64,000 bases of DNA from Tachypleus tridentatus (taxonomy: Eukaryota; Arthropoda; Merostomata; Xiphosura; Limulidae). Positions 49,351-60,422 of the stretch are shown here, one piece after another (position 1 is the stretch's first letter; every line of letters starts with the position of its first letter). The stretch spans positions 27,011,276-27,075,275 of the forward strand of contig NW_027467782.1 of NCBI RefSeq assembly GCF_004210375.1, in the 5' to 3' direction. The notes beneath the pieces were generated by a model, which had not been told where the DNA came from, did no database searches, and saw only the letters and a list, made by a program, of their open reading frames with translations. The translations under genes were made by a program, and so were the position numbers.

Positions 49351-49649
49351 TTTTTCAAACAAATAATTAAAGTAAAACAATATATAAGTTATGAGGACGT
49401 CACTCTTCGAACCATGAACACATTTCAAAGACGAAGAGAAGTTTCTATGATGGTATTTATTAAATTAAACATTTATAGAAATATAAAAGAACGTTTCAAA
49501 AACTGAAATGCCACAGTAACAAAAAATACATTAACGAAAGTTTGCATTACTTATATTACAAGTTTGTTAAATGATTTGTGTTTAAGTTTTGGATGTTATT
49601 CTTCTCGGTTTATTGGTAGTTTAACTGAGAAATGGATATGTTAAGATGC

Positions 49650-49937
49650 TGGGTACAAGAGTACCTTAACAGCAAATAAAGAGATAGATAAGCGTAAAGT
49701 CGGAACACGCAGTTGGTTTGGGTTCGAATCTCCGTCACACCAAACATGCTGGCCCTTTCAGAGATGGTGGAGTTATAAAGTTGCGTGCAATACCACTATT
49801 CACTATTCGTTAGCAAGTTGGCACTGGCAGGTGATGACTAACTACCCTCCCTCCACTCTTATATTGTTGAAGAAGGGACGGCTATCGCAGGTAGCCCTTG
49901 TGTAGTTTTGCGAAAAATTGAAAACAAAACAAACATA
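49650..49937 (+). repeat. tRNA-headed SINE (diverged)
   Basis: Head partly lost. B-box ggttcgaatctccgtcacac, then caaacatgctggccctttca, the gatgactaactaccctccc core, a gggacggctatcgcaggtag block and an aaacaaaacaaac tail. Confidence 0.85.
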
Positions 49938-50513
49938 TCACGATATACTTATCCAATGTAACAGTACTTTTTTATATAATTGTTTAATTATGCTGATGGT
50001 ATGAGTAGCCTAGCCCTCAAAGAATGAGATGCTAAAGTCTTGGATATATATATTTTTTTAATATTCTGTATTGATGTTGAGGTCCACATACATGTAATAA
50101 CTACAGAGTAAATGCTAGAAATGTAACAGTATAACGTATGACCGGACAAAAAGAATTAAAAAACTAAAATAACTACACGTTTTTTAAAAACAGATTTGGA
50201 TTTTTTGTAATAAGTTTTCAAAAACTTGAATAACTCTGGTTCTTAATTAATTTTTCACAATTATTTTTATTTTGTGGTGTAGATTTTTGAATTAAATACA
50301 ATTCTATACAGTGCTTTGACCTCGGCGAGAATACAGTTGAGAACAGCTCTTTTGGTAATGAAATCCAGCTATTATTACATTGTCTAAAGAGTACGTCTAA
50401 AACGTATTAACAATAAGTAGTATCAGTAAAATTAAAACACTTGTGTGATTAACACCAATAAGAACTTTTTCATGTTAACGAAGTACATCAACTGCTACAT
50501 TCCAATAATAATG

Positions 50514-50786
50514 GGCCCGGCATGGCCGAGCGCGTAAGGCGTGCGACTCGTAATCCGAGGGTCGCGGGTTCGCGCCCGCGTCGCGCTAAACATGCTCGCC
50601 CTCCCAGCCGTGGGGGTGTATAATGTGACGGTCAATCCCACTATTCGTTGGTAAAAGAGTAGCCCAAGAGTTGGCGGTGGGTGGTGATGACTAGCTGCCT
50701 TCCCTCTAGTCTTACACTGCTAAATTAGGGACGGCTAGCACAGATAGCCCTCGAGTAGCTTTGTGCGAAATTCCAAAACAAACAAA
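50514..50786 (+). repeat. Young full-length SINE with 12-bp target duplication
   Basis: Begins gggcccggcatggccgagcg and ends ttccaaaacaaacaaa. Flanked by ccaataataatg at 50502-50513 and 50787-50798. It carries the GC-rich head variant gttcgcgcccgcgtcgcgc. Near-identical to the copy at 53377, so recently active. Confidence 0.97.
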
Positions 50787-51056
50787 CCAATAATAATGAG
50801 AGACAAAATATTTCCCAAAACGCCATTTGTATATCCAGCCTGATACTATATGTAGTTCATGTGATTTTTATCAAAGCAACAAAGTAAGCTGCTTTAGACT
50901 GATTGAGACAACAATACGTTTTTCAGGTCCGGCATGGTCAGATAGTATTTCAGCCGTTACCTTTGAATTTGATATTTCCCCCACCATGTGTATTGATTAA
51001 AAATGAATTCCCTCCATATTTACTGTTCGGAAAGCATTTAAATTATAGTTTAACTG

Positions 51057-51327
51057 TTTGTTTGTTTGTTTTTGGAATTTCGCACAAAGCTACTCGAGGG
51101 CTATCTGTGGTAGCCGTCCCTAATTTAACAGTGTAAGACTAGAGGGAAGGCAGCTAGTCATCACCACCCACCGCCAACTCTGGCCCCGCATGGCCAAGCG
51201 CGTAAGGCGTGCGACTCGTAATCCGAGGATCGCGGGTTCGCGCCCGCATCGCGCTAAACACGCTCGCCCTCCCAGCCGTGGGGGTGTATAATGTGACGGT
51301 CAATCCCACTATTCGTTGGTAAAAGAG
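51057..51327 (-). repeat. Rearranged SINE: 5' half inverted against 3' half
   Basis: 51057-51181 is the 3' half on the minus strand (tail gtttgtttgttt, core to ccgccaactct). 51182-51327 is the 5' half on the plus strand (ggccccgcatggccaagcg to aaaagag). Both lie within one 11-bp target duplication, tagtttaactg, at 51046-51056 and 51328-51338. Only about five bases of the consensus are missing at the junction. This is the layout left by twin priming. Confidence 0.92.
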
Positions 51328-51544
51328 TAGTTTAACTGGCAATATTGATTATTAATGTAACCACGTGTTTGCGATATTTTTGTTTTAGCTCATTTGAATG
51401 CGTTGGTTAGAGTTATGCAAAATGTGATTCTTCTGTTTTAGCAGCTAATAATGTTAAAGTAAAGATGATGCTCTTCGTCAAATCAACCTCACGAATACAA
51501 AGTTTTCTTTAAACTTTCTAAACCTAAAAATACAAGGTATCAAG

Positions 51545-51662
51545 GTGGTGATAACTAGCTGCCTTACCTCTTGTCTTACACTGGAAAATTAGGGACGGCT
51601 AGTGCAGACAGCCCTCGAGTAGCTTTGCGCAAAATTCAAAAACAAAACAAAAACAAATAACA
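51545..51662 (+). repeat. tRNA-headed SINE, 3' part
   Basis: 5'-truncated copy from ggtggtgataactagctgcc to an aaaacaaaacaaaaacaaat tail. Confidence 0.88.
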
Positions 51663-51664
51663 GT

Positions 51665-52250
51665 ATATAAGCCTAAGTCAGAGAAATAGGGAGTAAAGCA
51701 CTCACATAAACGAGCACAATCATCAACCTTGCGTTACTGAATATAAATACGACTCTGGTCACAACATACCCTTTCATTCATTTTACATTACATTTACATG
51801 AAGTAAAAACCTGTAAACAAGTAAGCTGGTTCTTCACTGTATCTGTTCTTGAATGGTGTTTCAACTCATTTATTATTGACACGCTTAAACTTTTATATAT
51901 CAAATGCAGTTCTCAAACCCTCACTCGTACATTGTAAATAATAATTTGTGTTTTTCTCTATTTTCTTTTCGTACAAATCCTTCAAAACTTTCTAAAAAGT
52001 TAAATTTGCTTTGGTTCAGACTGGAGAATATTGTGTACATTTAACTACCACAAACACCAGAAGAATTAAATAATAACTACTTAACATTTCGTTTCTAACA
52101 CTTTTTCCTGAGCGATTTGGTAACGTAAATATCACTTTATAGAATATTCAATAACAAGTGAAAGATACATTTATGTTAAAGCGATTCATTGATGACTGTT
52201 GTTTATGGTAAATCCTGTTATTTTTGCTGGTATTATTAAGACAAGACTGA
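51665..52250. other. No feature seen
   Basis: Non-repetitive intergenic DNA between SINE copies; no exon recognised. Confidence 0.55.
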
Positions 52251-52261
52251 TTTGGTAAGGA

Positions 52262-52505
52262 TTACCATAATTCGTTGTAATCCAAAGAAAGACTTTGAAT
52301 CCCCATTACACAAACATGTTCGCCCATTCAGTCGTTGGGGCGTTGTAAAATGACAGATAGCCCCAGTATTCGTTGGTAAAAGAATAGCTAAAGAGTTGGC
52401 GGTGGGTGGTGATGACCAGCTGCCTTTTTTCTAGTCTTACACTGCTAAATTAATGAGAGCTAGCGCAGATAGCCTTCGTGAAACTTTGCGCGAAATTCAA
52501 CATAC
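52262..52505 (+). repeat. tRNA-headed SINE (moderately old)
   Basis: Head decayed (attcgttgtaatccaaag), then gaatccccattacac, cattcagtcgttggggcg, gagttggcggtgggtggtg and a gcgcgaaattcaacataca tail. Confidence 0.85.
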
Positions 52506-52509
52506 AAAT

Positions 52510-53360
52510 GTATGTAATATAAGTTCAATGTTTTTCAATAAGTGCAAAGTATATGAATTAATTTCAAAATGTAAAAATTTCAAGACTTCCAATTTTGGAT
52601 CAAAAGTGTTGAAGTAATATACTTTATTAGGAATTTACAGACAGTAGAAAGTATTTCAGTAATAGTTTCTTTCATCTCACATAAATTAAAAACATCATTC
52701 TAAAAAAAAAAGAAAATAGTTTTTATGGCTTGAACGGTAATGTTGATACCTATCAGGAAACGATACGTTTTATTTTATAGCATGTAATTCTAATAAGATA
52801 TGAACTATCACATTTTGATATGATTGGGTTTAACAACTTTAATAAAATTTCTTGTCACTTCTATTTGTCTGTCTCTTGGTACTTTAATTCTCTTATTCGT
52901 TAAGGTTATTATTCCATCACTTTTATCCAGTTTCAGAATCTTTCACTGGTCTGTTTTATTAAATGATTATTCGAATGTTATTAATTCACCTAAAAATAGA
53001 ATTTACAATTTGAAATATTCAAGAAATGGAATGTTCTCGACAACTGTATTTGTCATATGAGAAAATAAATTTCGGTCTACAATAAACACCAGTTCTACCT
53101 TGTTGTCTTCACGTCCTAGCAAAATTATTATATTTTGTTTTAACGGATTCTTTCTGTCAGTGTTTGGGTAAGAAAAGTTCATACCCTGGAGGGTCAGGTT
53201 CTTTATGACCTCTTCCTCCTCCCCGTACTTATGTTCTTGCCGGACTGGTATTTGTAATTGCAGAACTGAATATTATTTTGATCCTTTTCAGGGCAATGTC
53301 CATGTATTGTGGCTCATAGAAAGTGATTATTTTATTCTATCACCAGAATGTCAAGTTTGT
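52510..53360. other. No feature seen
   Basis: No recognised exon. Short ORFs at 52824-53060 and 53205-53402 have no motif, and the second runs into the SINE. Confidence 0.5.
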
Positions 53361-53376
53361 TGGTGGCATTCTTATT

Positions 53377-53658
53377 TGGGCCCGGCATGGCCAATCGCGT
53401 AAGGCGTGCGACTCGTAATCCGAGGGTCGCGGGTTCGTGCCCGCGTCGCGCTAAACATGCTCGCCCTCCCAGCCGTGGGGGTGTATAATGTTACGGTCAA
53501 TCCCACTATTCGTTGGTAAAAGAGTAGCCCAAGAGTTGGCGGGGGGTAGTGATGACTAGCTGCCTTCCCTCTGTTCTTACACTGCTAAATTAGGGACGGT
53601 TAGCACAGATAGCCCTCGAGTAGCTTTGTGCGAAATTCCAAAACAAACAAACAAACAA
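53377..53658 (+). repeat. Young full-length SINE with 12-bp target duplication
   Basis: Starts tgggcccggcatggcc and ends in caaacaaacaaacaa. Flanked by ggcattcttatt at 53365-53376 and 53659-53670. Same GC-rich head variant as the copy at 50514. Confidence 0.97.
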
Positions 53659-53906
53659 GGCATTCTTATTATTGTTTAATACATGTATATATGTGTGTAT
53701 ATATATATATATTTCTTATTATTTTTTAATTTATTTTTATATTTAAAATATAAATTAACTGGGGAGAGATATTTAGGACTAGCTTCATCATGTATGAGAT
53801 GCCTATCTAGTTCACATTGTAATTAGTTTTTCATCCAATTCTGATTAAAGTACATTATTGTATTATGTAGGAGTCTATCTGGTAACGGATTCTGGAACAC
53901 ATATCT

Positions 53907-54022
53907 ATTTGTTTTTTTAATTTCGCACAAAGCTACACGATGGCTAGCCGTCCTTACTAATTCAGCAGTGTAAGAATAGAGAGAAGGCAGCTAGTCATCA
54001 CCACCGACCTCCAACTCTTGTT
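53907..54022 (-). repeat. tRNA-headed SINE, 3' part
   Basis: Minus-strand 5'-truncated copy: aatttcgcacaaagctacac, a shortened ggctagccgtcc, gaaggcagctagtcatcacc and ctccaactcttg. Confidence 0.85.
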
Positions 54023-54396
54023 TGCAAGACACCTTCAAATCATATACTGATACATTTTACCAGCGTAATATTCCCAAAATAACCTGTATTTTCATAACTG
54101 ACATTAAAATAAACAGTGAAACCAGTTTTACATTAAACTTTGCCAAATACAAATTTTGCAAGGGAAATACCAAAAGAAATGAAACGTACCTCAAGGTATA
54201 ACATAATTGATAAAGAGACAAATTCTGTGTGCTTTCATAAAATCCCAAGTTTCTGTGATTAGTTTCATGAGTTGATTCAGTTATTAAGTACATAAAGAAA
54301 TTTTTCTCACGAATCTCCTACTGTGTAAAACTTTCTATTCCTATCGGTGACAGTAAATGAGCTAAAAAATATTTAACTTTCTCTTGTTTTCTTCAG

Positions 54397-54459
54397 TGTA
54401 TGTTCCAGCAGAAAACCTCACTTGTACTCGAGGATACTGAAGAGATGCTGACAGGTGTT
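54397..54459 (+). CDS. Possible exon before the Cys-rich exon
   Basis: 63 nt between a strong tttcttcag acceptor and a gtaagtat donor. In the phase needed to join the next exon it reads YVPAENLTCTRGY, an in-frame TGA, then RDADRC. The Cys spacing would suit the following domain, but the TGA means this is a non-functional copy, a mis-called exon, or a different phase. Another frame is fully open (CMFQQKTSLVLEDTEEMLT) but does not join in phase. Confidence 0.3.
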
Positions 54460-54644
54460 GTAAGTATATATTACACACAATAACGTTAATAGTTTCCATT
54501 AAACATAAAAAGATGAAAGACTTTTAATATCATGTAGTTTTGATACAATAAATTTGTTTTTTGATAAAAAAAACTCATTGAAAGGGCTATAAAAATTAAC
54601 ACTGAGTAAATAAATGCTTAACTATGTACTTTTAACGGTTTTAG

Positions 54645-54806
54645 ATCCATGTCCTCCTGATCATTATGACAGTGGATTACAAACTTACTGCCTACCGTGC
54701 CCAGGAGGGACTTATATGACATCTTATGCTGCTGACGCCTGTATGCCTTGTCCTGGAGATAAAATTACTGACGAAGAAGGAGCTGATAATAAAGATCTTT
54801 GTAGAA
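54645..54806 (+). CDS. Ephrin-receptor-like Cys-rich (GCC2/GCC3) domain exon
   Basis: 162 nt between an acggttttag acceptor and a gtaatg donor, phase 1 at both ends, as is usual for shuffled extracellular modules. It reads PCPPDHYDSGLQ, then YCLPCPGGTYMTSYAADAC, then MPCPGDKITDEEGA and DLC. The C-x2-CPxGTY-x(n)-C-x2-CPxG pattern is that of the ephrin-receptor-like GCC2/GCC3 domain found in large secreted or membrane proteins such as SVEP1 and SCUBE. No other exon of the same protein is recognised, so it may be a lone piece of a bigger plus-strand gene or a relic. Confidence 0.7.
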
Positions 54807-54839
54807 GTAATGATTTTCTTTTATTGTTTTTCTAAAAGT

Positions 54840-55199
54840 TAAAAAATGTTTATTTTTGTTAAAACACATTGTTATAATAAGACACTTCCTCATAACTTAC
54901 ATGGTTTTTATTGTATTAAACAGCTTTGCTTTTTTCGGAAAAGCTTTTCCAGGAGGTGGCAACAGTTGTTGTAACGATTTAGTATGTTAATATTTCTTTG
55001 TCAAAATATTATATTTACATAAAAACATATATATGACAGAGTGGTATTGTTTTGGTAAAATAGTTAACAATAATATATATATATATATATGTATATTTAC
55101 TATTACGTATTTTTCCCTCTTCTTTGAATGATAACATCACGTAGACATTCTATGTACCTAATATTATAACTAAAGTAAAAGTTCTCATTGAAACATATA
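54840..55199. other. No feature seen
   Basis: AT-rich DNA with a (TA)n run near 55072-55090. A short palindromic stretch (ggaaaagcttttcc) lies near 54938. Confidence 0.5.
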
Positions 55200-55208
55200 T
55201 AAACAGAG

Positions 55209-55471
55209 CTTGTTTGTTTTTGAATTTTGCGCAAAGCTACACGAGGGCTATCTGCGCTAGCCATACATAATTCAGCAGTGTAAGATGAGAGGTAAGACAC
55301 CTACCGCCAACTCTTGGGCTACTCTTTTACCAACGAATAGTGGGATTGACCGTCACATTATAACGCCTCTAAGGCTGAAAGGGCTAGCATGTTTGGTGCG
55401 ACAGAGATTCGAACCCGCGATCCTCGGATTGCGAATCAAACCCCTTAACCCACCTGGCCATGCTGGGCCTC
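55209..55471 (-). repeat. tRNA-headed SINE with 9-bp target duplication
   Basis: Minus-strand copy from a cttgtttgtttttgaattttg tail to a ccatgctgggcctc head. Flanked by taaacagag at 55200-55208 and 55472-55480. It has a short deletion in the core and the gagattcgaacccgcgatcc head variant. Confidence 0.93.
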
Positions 55472-55744
55472 TAAACAGAGATTTTCCAAAGTTTGGTTTC
55501 AAGAGAAAGACTCCTAACACTATGAAGAAAACGTTTACTCAGAAATTCTATGTTAACATAATTGTATTAAGTTATACGACTGAATGTTACTTGGCGCCAC
55601 TATTTTCATATTAAGATACCATTGAAATTTCAAATATATCTTAAAATGTCTACTTGGTGATTCTAGTACATAATGAGGTGTTAATCAATAGTTTGTTCAA
55701 CATTATCTTATAATGAGAGTTATAATAATTTTATATAAATCTTT

Positions 55745-55992
55745 CTTTACTGGTAGGACGCTCGACTCCCTAATCTATAGGTCCCGGGATCGAACCCCGT
55801 CACACCAAACATGATCGCGTTATAAAGTGACAGTCAATCCCTCTATTTCTTTGTAAAAGAGTATCCCAAATGTTGGCCTTTTGCGATCATAAATAGTTGC
55901 CTTCTCTCTGGTCTTACACTGCTAAATTAGGGATGGCGAGCGCATATAGTCCTCGTGTAGCTTTCCTTTAAATTGAATAACAAAGAAATAAA
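55745..55992 (+). repeat. tRNA-headed SINE (diverged)
   Basis: tcgactccctaatctatagg, cgggatcgaaccccgtcac, then caatccctctatttctttg, cactgctaaattagggatgg and a tail of ttgaataacaaag type. Confidence 0.85.
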
Positions 55993-56159
55993 GTTTACTA
56001 GTACTGTATTATGGGTTTCTCGTAAGAAGAAAAATTGTGATACGAGTTAGGGATTTCAATATAACTTTAACCCCCTTACACGGGTTTAAGATGGGCTCAA
56101 ACATTCAAACAAATAGTATTGAAGTACTGTGTTTCCTCAAGTATATGATTTCAAAATTA

Positions 56160-56222
56160 GGAACAGCAAGCGTTGGAAGCCATTTCTTAGCTTTCCGAGA
56201 AATTAAATAACAAACAAACATA
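56160..56222 (+). repeat. tRNA-headed SINE, tail fragment
   Basis: Only the end block remains: ggaacagcaagcg, then agctttccgagaaattaaat and an aacaaacaaac tail. Confidence 0.5.
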
Positions 56223-56318
56223 TTGGTATCTCTACCACACACCTGTGTGTTTCACGTCATTACTAAGAAGATCTAAAGATTTTTAATTAAAATACTCTGG
56301 CTATGAAAACAGCTTTTC

Positions 56319-56455
56319 GCGAGTACAGCTACACGAGGGCTATAACGCCCCCCACAGTTGAAAGGGTGAGCATATTTGGCGTGATAGAGATGCGAACCCG
56401 CGACCCTTAGATTACGAGTCGCACGCCTAAACACGCTTGGCCATGCTGGGTCACA
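56319..56455 (-). repeat. tRNA-headed SINE with large internal deletion
   Basis: Minus-strand copy: tail-side tacagctacacgagggctat joins directly to aacgccccccacagttgaaa, so about 110 bp of core is missing. The head is well kept (cgcacgcctaaacacgcttgg). Confidence 0.88.
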
Positions 56456-56499
56456 TCATTGATAGCAAACGTATGCCCATTATGACCATAATGATAGGA

Positions 56500-56622
56500 T
56501 TTGGCCATGCCGTAACGTTTTAAAACGTTATTTTGTGCTTATCAATAAAAGTGTTAATACCCATACCAGCCATTCTGAGATAAATTTTTATTTCAAGTGA
56601 ATTTCTCGTCGTGAAGAAATAT
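56500..56622 (-). mobile_element. Penelope-like element end fragment (fossil)
   Basis: Contains tatcaataaaagtgttaata, cccataccagccattctgag and tcaagtgaatttctcgtcg, the family terminal block in minus orientation. Confidence 0.65.
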
Positions 56623-56732
56623 CGTGCTTATTGAATTAAAATTTTAAATATGTTAAATTAAAATTATTGTTGGGCTTAAAGAATTATACATATTACTATT
56701 ATTGTAAACTCGCATTTGAAGATTTTTTCTGT

Positions 56733-56873
56733 TTTACGAAATCGGTAGAGTAAGTAAACTGATTTTAAATACGACTCTCTGTCTTGAGATCCAACTGAAG
56801 TGGTTCCGAAGGCTACGCTCCCCTCGGTTTCAAAATCTACAGTTACAAGATACTCTTGGTGGACAGCACTCAT
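56733..56873 (-). CDS. Unrecognised short ORF
   Basis: Minus-strand reading MSAVHQEYLVTVDFETEGS, then VAFGTTSVGSQDRESYLKS. The composition looks coding (few Lys/Asn/Ile runs). No donor or family is recognised. Possible first exon or relic. Confidence 0.2.
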
Positions 56874-57275
56874 TTTGATATGTCTTATTGCTTTGTGGTA
56901 AGTTACATGTTATCTTCAATTTCATTATAATTAAAGTATGTGGAACACAGGGAGTAATCATTTGAAGATATTGGTTTCTGTACTCACACTGCTGTTAGAA
57001 ACATATGCTTTCACGTGAGGTACTATATTCATTTATGTGCCTGCTTACGACACACTATGTTGATAGATCTAATTTCAAGCAAGGTATTAATTTGAGATCT
57101 CCACCTTTATATGACGTATTATTTTGGTTCATGTGAAGTACTACGTTCCATGGGTCGAAACATTACAACTGAATACACTTGTCTAAAGAATCCATACAAT
57201 TATTTGTTGGTTAAGCATGAAACACATTTATAGTTATATCTGTAACCCATTATCCATAGCTTATTTAATAATAAT

Positions 57276-57527
57276 ATGTATTTTAATGGTCTTGAAACAC
57301 GTGATTCTTATTTATTTACTTTTTGTAATGATCGTGCAGCGTTCTTTGTTGTTTCCACATCTGGAAAGAAAAAACTCGGGAATGTTTTGAAAAACCGTGT
57401 TTTACACAAACAGCCTGGTGATGAAAAGATAACCACTAATGAATTGGATATATTGGAGGCTATGCCGCTGATCCATGAATGTGAGAAGAAGGTCCCTACA
57501 AAGAACGTTAAGAAGACAAAAAACTAA
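57276..57527 (+). CDS. Unrecognised coding-like stretch
   Basis: An open frame of 83 codons. The convincing part starts after an acceptor-like gatcgtgcag at 57339: STSGKKKLGNVLKNRVLHK, then QPGDEKITTNELDILEAMP. A second frame stays open just downstream (57528-57640: KRTILETIYENDLEERNTL), so either an exon boundary or a frame change lies near 57520. No family recognised. It shares a strand with the exons at 54.6 and 58.6 kb and could belong with them. Confidence 0.3.
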   Translation: MYFNGLETRDSYLFTFCNDRAAFFVVSTSGKKKLGNVLKNRVLHKQPGDEKITTNELDILEAMPLIHECEKKVPTKNVKKTKN

Positions 57528-58180
57528 TATACTAAGAAAGAAAAAAGTGACCAAACGAACAATCCTGGAGACGATATATGAAAATGACCTAGAAGAAAGG
57601 AATACATTGGTTCGAAATTCAATTAGGTTCTTATTCATTTTACGTCATAATTAATATTTGGTACAAGTAAATTCACATTTTTACAGTTAAAAACATTCCA
57701 TTTTAATGTATGTATACTTCGTCAAACGTCAAACTACGTGTACAATATCAAAAAGATGTTGCATGTTTAAAATCAATGTTGTTAATACCTTGAATTATTC
57801 ACAACTACTGAGAAAAATGCGTTCATAGAATCTTTAATGTTTAGAGTCGTTTGAATACATGCGATTTTTTTTCCAAAATAGACCTACACGTGTTCGATAC
57901 CTTTGAGGTCTGATAAGTCTGATTATCTTCACTAATGTCCATAGCATTAATAACATCTGAAAAACATAAAGATCAGAATGTCCTTTCGTAATTTTTCATT
58001 CACATACATACTACTACTACTGATAATGAATTATTGAATATTTTAAAGCACCATAAGGTGCGTGATTTACTCCCAAAGTTGCAGAAAAAATAAGACAGTT
58101 TGAAAACTATTTCTCTTTGTGACATAAAGTAAATAACCAGTCATTTGGAGTTCAGATAACATAACTTTTCATGTGTAATT

Positions 58181-58312
58181 TATATAACAATAAATTGAGT
58201 CGAACACTTGACATTTAATTATAATCGCACTTTCATCTTGTCTGGTTATATAACAATAAATTGTGTAGAACACTTGACATTTAATTATAACTGTACTTTC
58301 ATCGTGTCTAGG
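58181..58312. repeat. Tandem duplication, 2 x 66 bp
   Basis: Copies at 58181-58246 and 58247-58312 both begin tatataacaataaattg and share gaacacttgacatttaatta. About 90% alike. Confidence 0.9.
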
Positions 58313-58598
58313 TAATAATATAAACAATCTAGTTATCCTTTGTGAACGTGTAAAATATAAATGGAAAACAGTATTTAAGCTATTGTCTGCTGTATATCAT
58401 TCTTTATTTACTACATGAAACAATGGTTGAGATAGTTTTCCTAGTTTCAAGAAAACATTTATGAGATAACTAAAACCAATTTCACAATTTATAGTTTTCA
58501 TAGAAACATTTATTTGTTTTTTATGCATGCTATAGTAAAATTATTACTAAAATTTTGAGTGTTGCGCCACTAAACATAACTATATTCTACATCTTCAG

Positions 58599-58808
58599 AG
58601 AGGAACACCAGAGTTAAAACAAACAAAAGCCATTGAAGAATATATACAGCGACCTCTGTCTGATAGACATGTGAAAAATTATGGTGAACTTATTATCGTT
58701 AAATCTCACACTAAACAAGGACATCTCAAGGAAAACGTTGTTATTCTTATTGAAAATTCTGACAGCCAAGATACGTTTATCATTGGAAAATCTCGGAAAC
58801 CAACCTGA
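58599..58808 (+). CDS. Candidate last exon of an unrecognised gene
   Basis: Opens after a good acceptor (ttctacatcttcag) and runs 69 codons to a TGA: RGTPELKQTKAIEEYIQRP, then HVKNYGELIIVKSHTKQGH and ENVVILIENSDSQDTFIIG. Codon use is coding-like and the stretch lacks an ATG, as an internal or last exon would. Beyond the stop, another frame remains coding-like to about 58940 (VNVLSRVKRNKDGFYLHTI), so this copy may be broken near its end. No family recognised. Confidence 0.4.
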   Translation, partial: RGTPELKQTKAIEEYIQRPLSDRHVKNYGELIIVKSHTKQGHLKENVVILIENSDSQDTFIIGKSRKPT

Positions 58809-58944
58809 TTTTTCTTCAAAACTGCGAATCAGAATTAATAAACGAATTTAAAAAACCGCCATTGTTAATGTTCTCTCTAGAGTAAAGAGAAATAAAGATG
58901 GATTTTATCTCCACACTATACAGTTACACAAATGTGATTGATAC

Positions 58945-59730
58945 TTACAAAATTGCACAAAATATTTAAATTCAGTATCATTGATATTATTGGGTTGTCA
59001 GAAACTTACACATTAAATTAACTATTTACGTTGATGTACAAGCAACTTAAATATAAACTTTGAAAACTTAACGTTTTAACATATCGGAACATTCAAAACT
59101 ATTATTGAAATTTAAGAGACTGTGGCTTTAGTTCAACAATTCACAAGCTTTTTTTCATGTATTTTATGATTTCCTTTCATGCAGTATATATTTATTACGA
59201 CATATAATGTATAAAATATTAAATCAAAATAAATGAAATATTTATTTACATATTTTTCGCCCATTTAAATGTAACAGCGATTACACATTAAATGTTTATC
59301 TCAGTAATAATTGTGTTTATATTGTTTGTAATACAGCTCTAAGTATATTAACTGTCACAATATACATCCAACAATTCACAGTTGTTATACTAAGATTTAC
59401 ATGCGACATTTTTTACTGAAACTCAGGATCAACATGAACTTCTTCAATTTCTACGTTTAATGTGTTTCATATCATGCGTTACTAAGCTTAAGCCACGTAT
59501 TGGTTCTTCAATTATTACATTGTTAACAGCTTGTGACATTTATAATTTCCTTGTGCTTTGTCTAGATGTTGAAGTACGTATTAATTATACAACATTTTCA
59601 GCAGAATTGTTGTGATATGCCTACAGTTTATTTTTATTGTTTTCAAATGGTACTCAGCGATTAATGTGAAGCACTGTTATGATATAATTGACATGCACCA
59701 TTTTCGGTTATTAAAGTATTATTGTTTTGT
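58945..59730. other. No feature seen
   Basis: AT-rich DNA, possibly the 3' flank of the stretch at 58599. An aataaa sequence occurs near 59230. Confidence 0.5.
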
Positions 59731-59731
59731 T

Positions 59732-59996
59732 TGTTTATTTTTAGAATTTCGCACAAAGCTACTCGAGGGCTATCTGTGCTAGCCGTCTCTAATTTAGCAG
59801 TGTAAGACAGAGGGAAGGCAGCTAGTCATCACCACCCACCGCCAACTCTTGGGATACTCTTTTACCAACGAATAATGGGATTGACCGTCACATTATAACG
59901 CCCCCACGGCTGGGAGGGCGAGCATGTTTGGCGCGAACCCGCGACCCTCAGATTACGAAGCGCACGCCTTAACGCGCTAGGCCATGCCAGGCCCCA
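59732..59996 (-). repeat. tRNA-headed SINE (young)
   Basis: Minus-strand copy from a tttgtttgtttatttttag tail to a ccatgccaggcccc head, with the ggctgggagggcgagc block of the young subfamily and a short head deletion. No target duplication found. Confidence 0.92.
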
Positions 59997-60422
59997 AACA
60001 GGTCTGTTTCAGTAACATATATCTGAACATATATATATTGTATATAACATCTGTACGAATAGGAATATTAATTCACTTCTTATCTTTATGATTAGAAGAC
60101 TTTATATGAAGACTAGATTATAAAACACGTGTGAACCAGAAAACATTTGTCAAACTTCTTTTAGGCTTTTGTTGTTCTCTATTTCACTTCCATTTGCCAG
60201 CCAATAAAAACATAATATTAACTTTTTAGTAACCATTTTACTCTTTAAAACAGGAGAGCTTTTCAAAATATCACATAAACACAAGTTACACATCGGTGAT
60301 TATACCAAGGTACAGAAAACATTAAACTAAAACAATAACTGCCTTAATTTAAATAAATACTTTTCACATTCAGACGAATAATTTCCTTTCCATTTCTAGA
60401 TAAGTTTATAACACGGAGTTTC

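Noticed and set aside
50515-50590. tRNA-like sequence with A and B boxes
   Set aside because: It is the head of a SINE, repeated at many places with the same downstream core and target duplications; not a functional tRNA gene.
51154-51342. ORF on the minus strand with RTRDPRITSRTPYALGHAG
   Set aside because: It is a translation of the SINE head; similar readings arise in every young copy.
54440-54442. In-frame TGA read as selenocysteine
   Set aside because: No selenoprotein family context and no visible downstream element; a wrong exon call or a dead exon is simpler.
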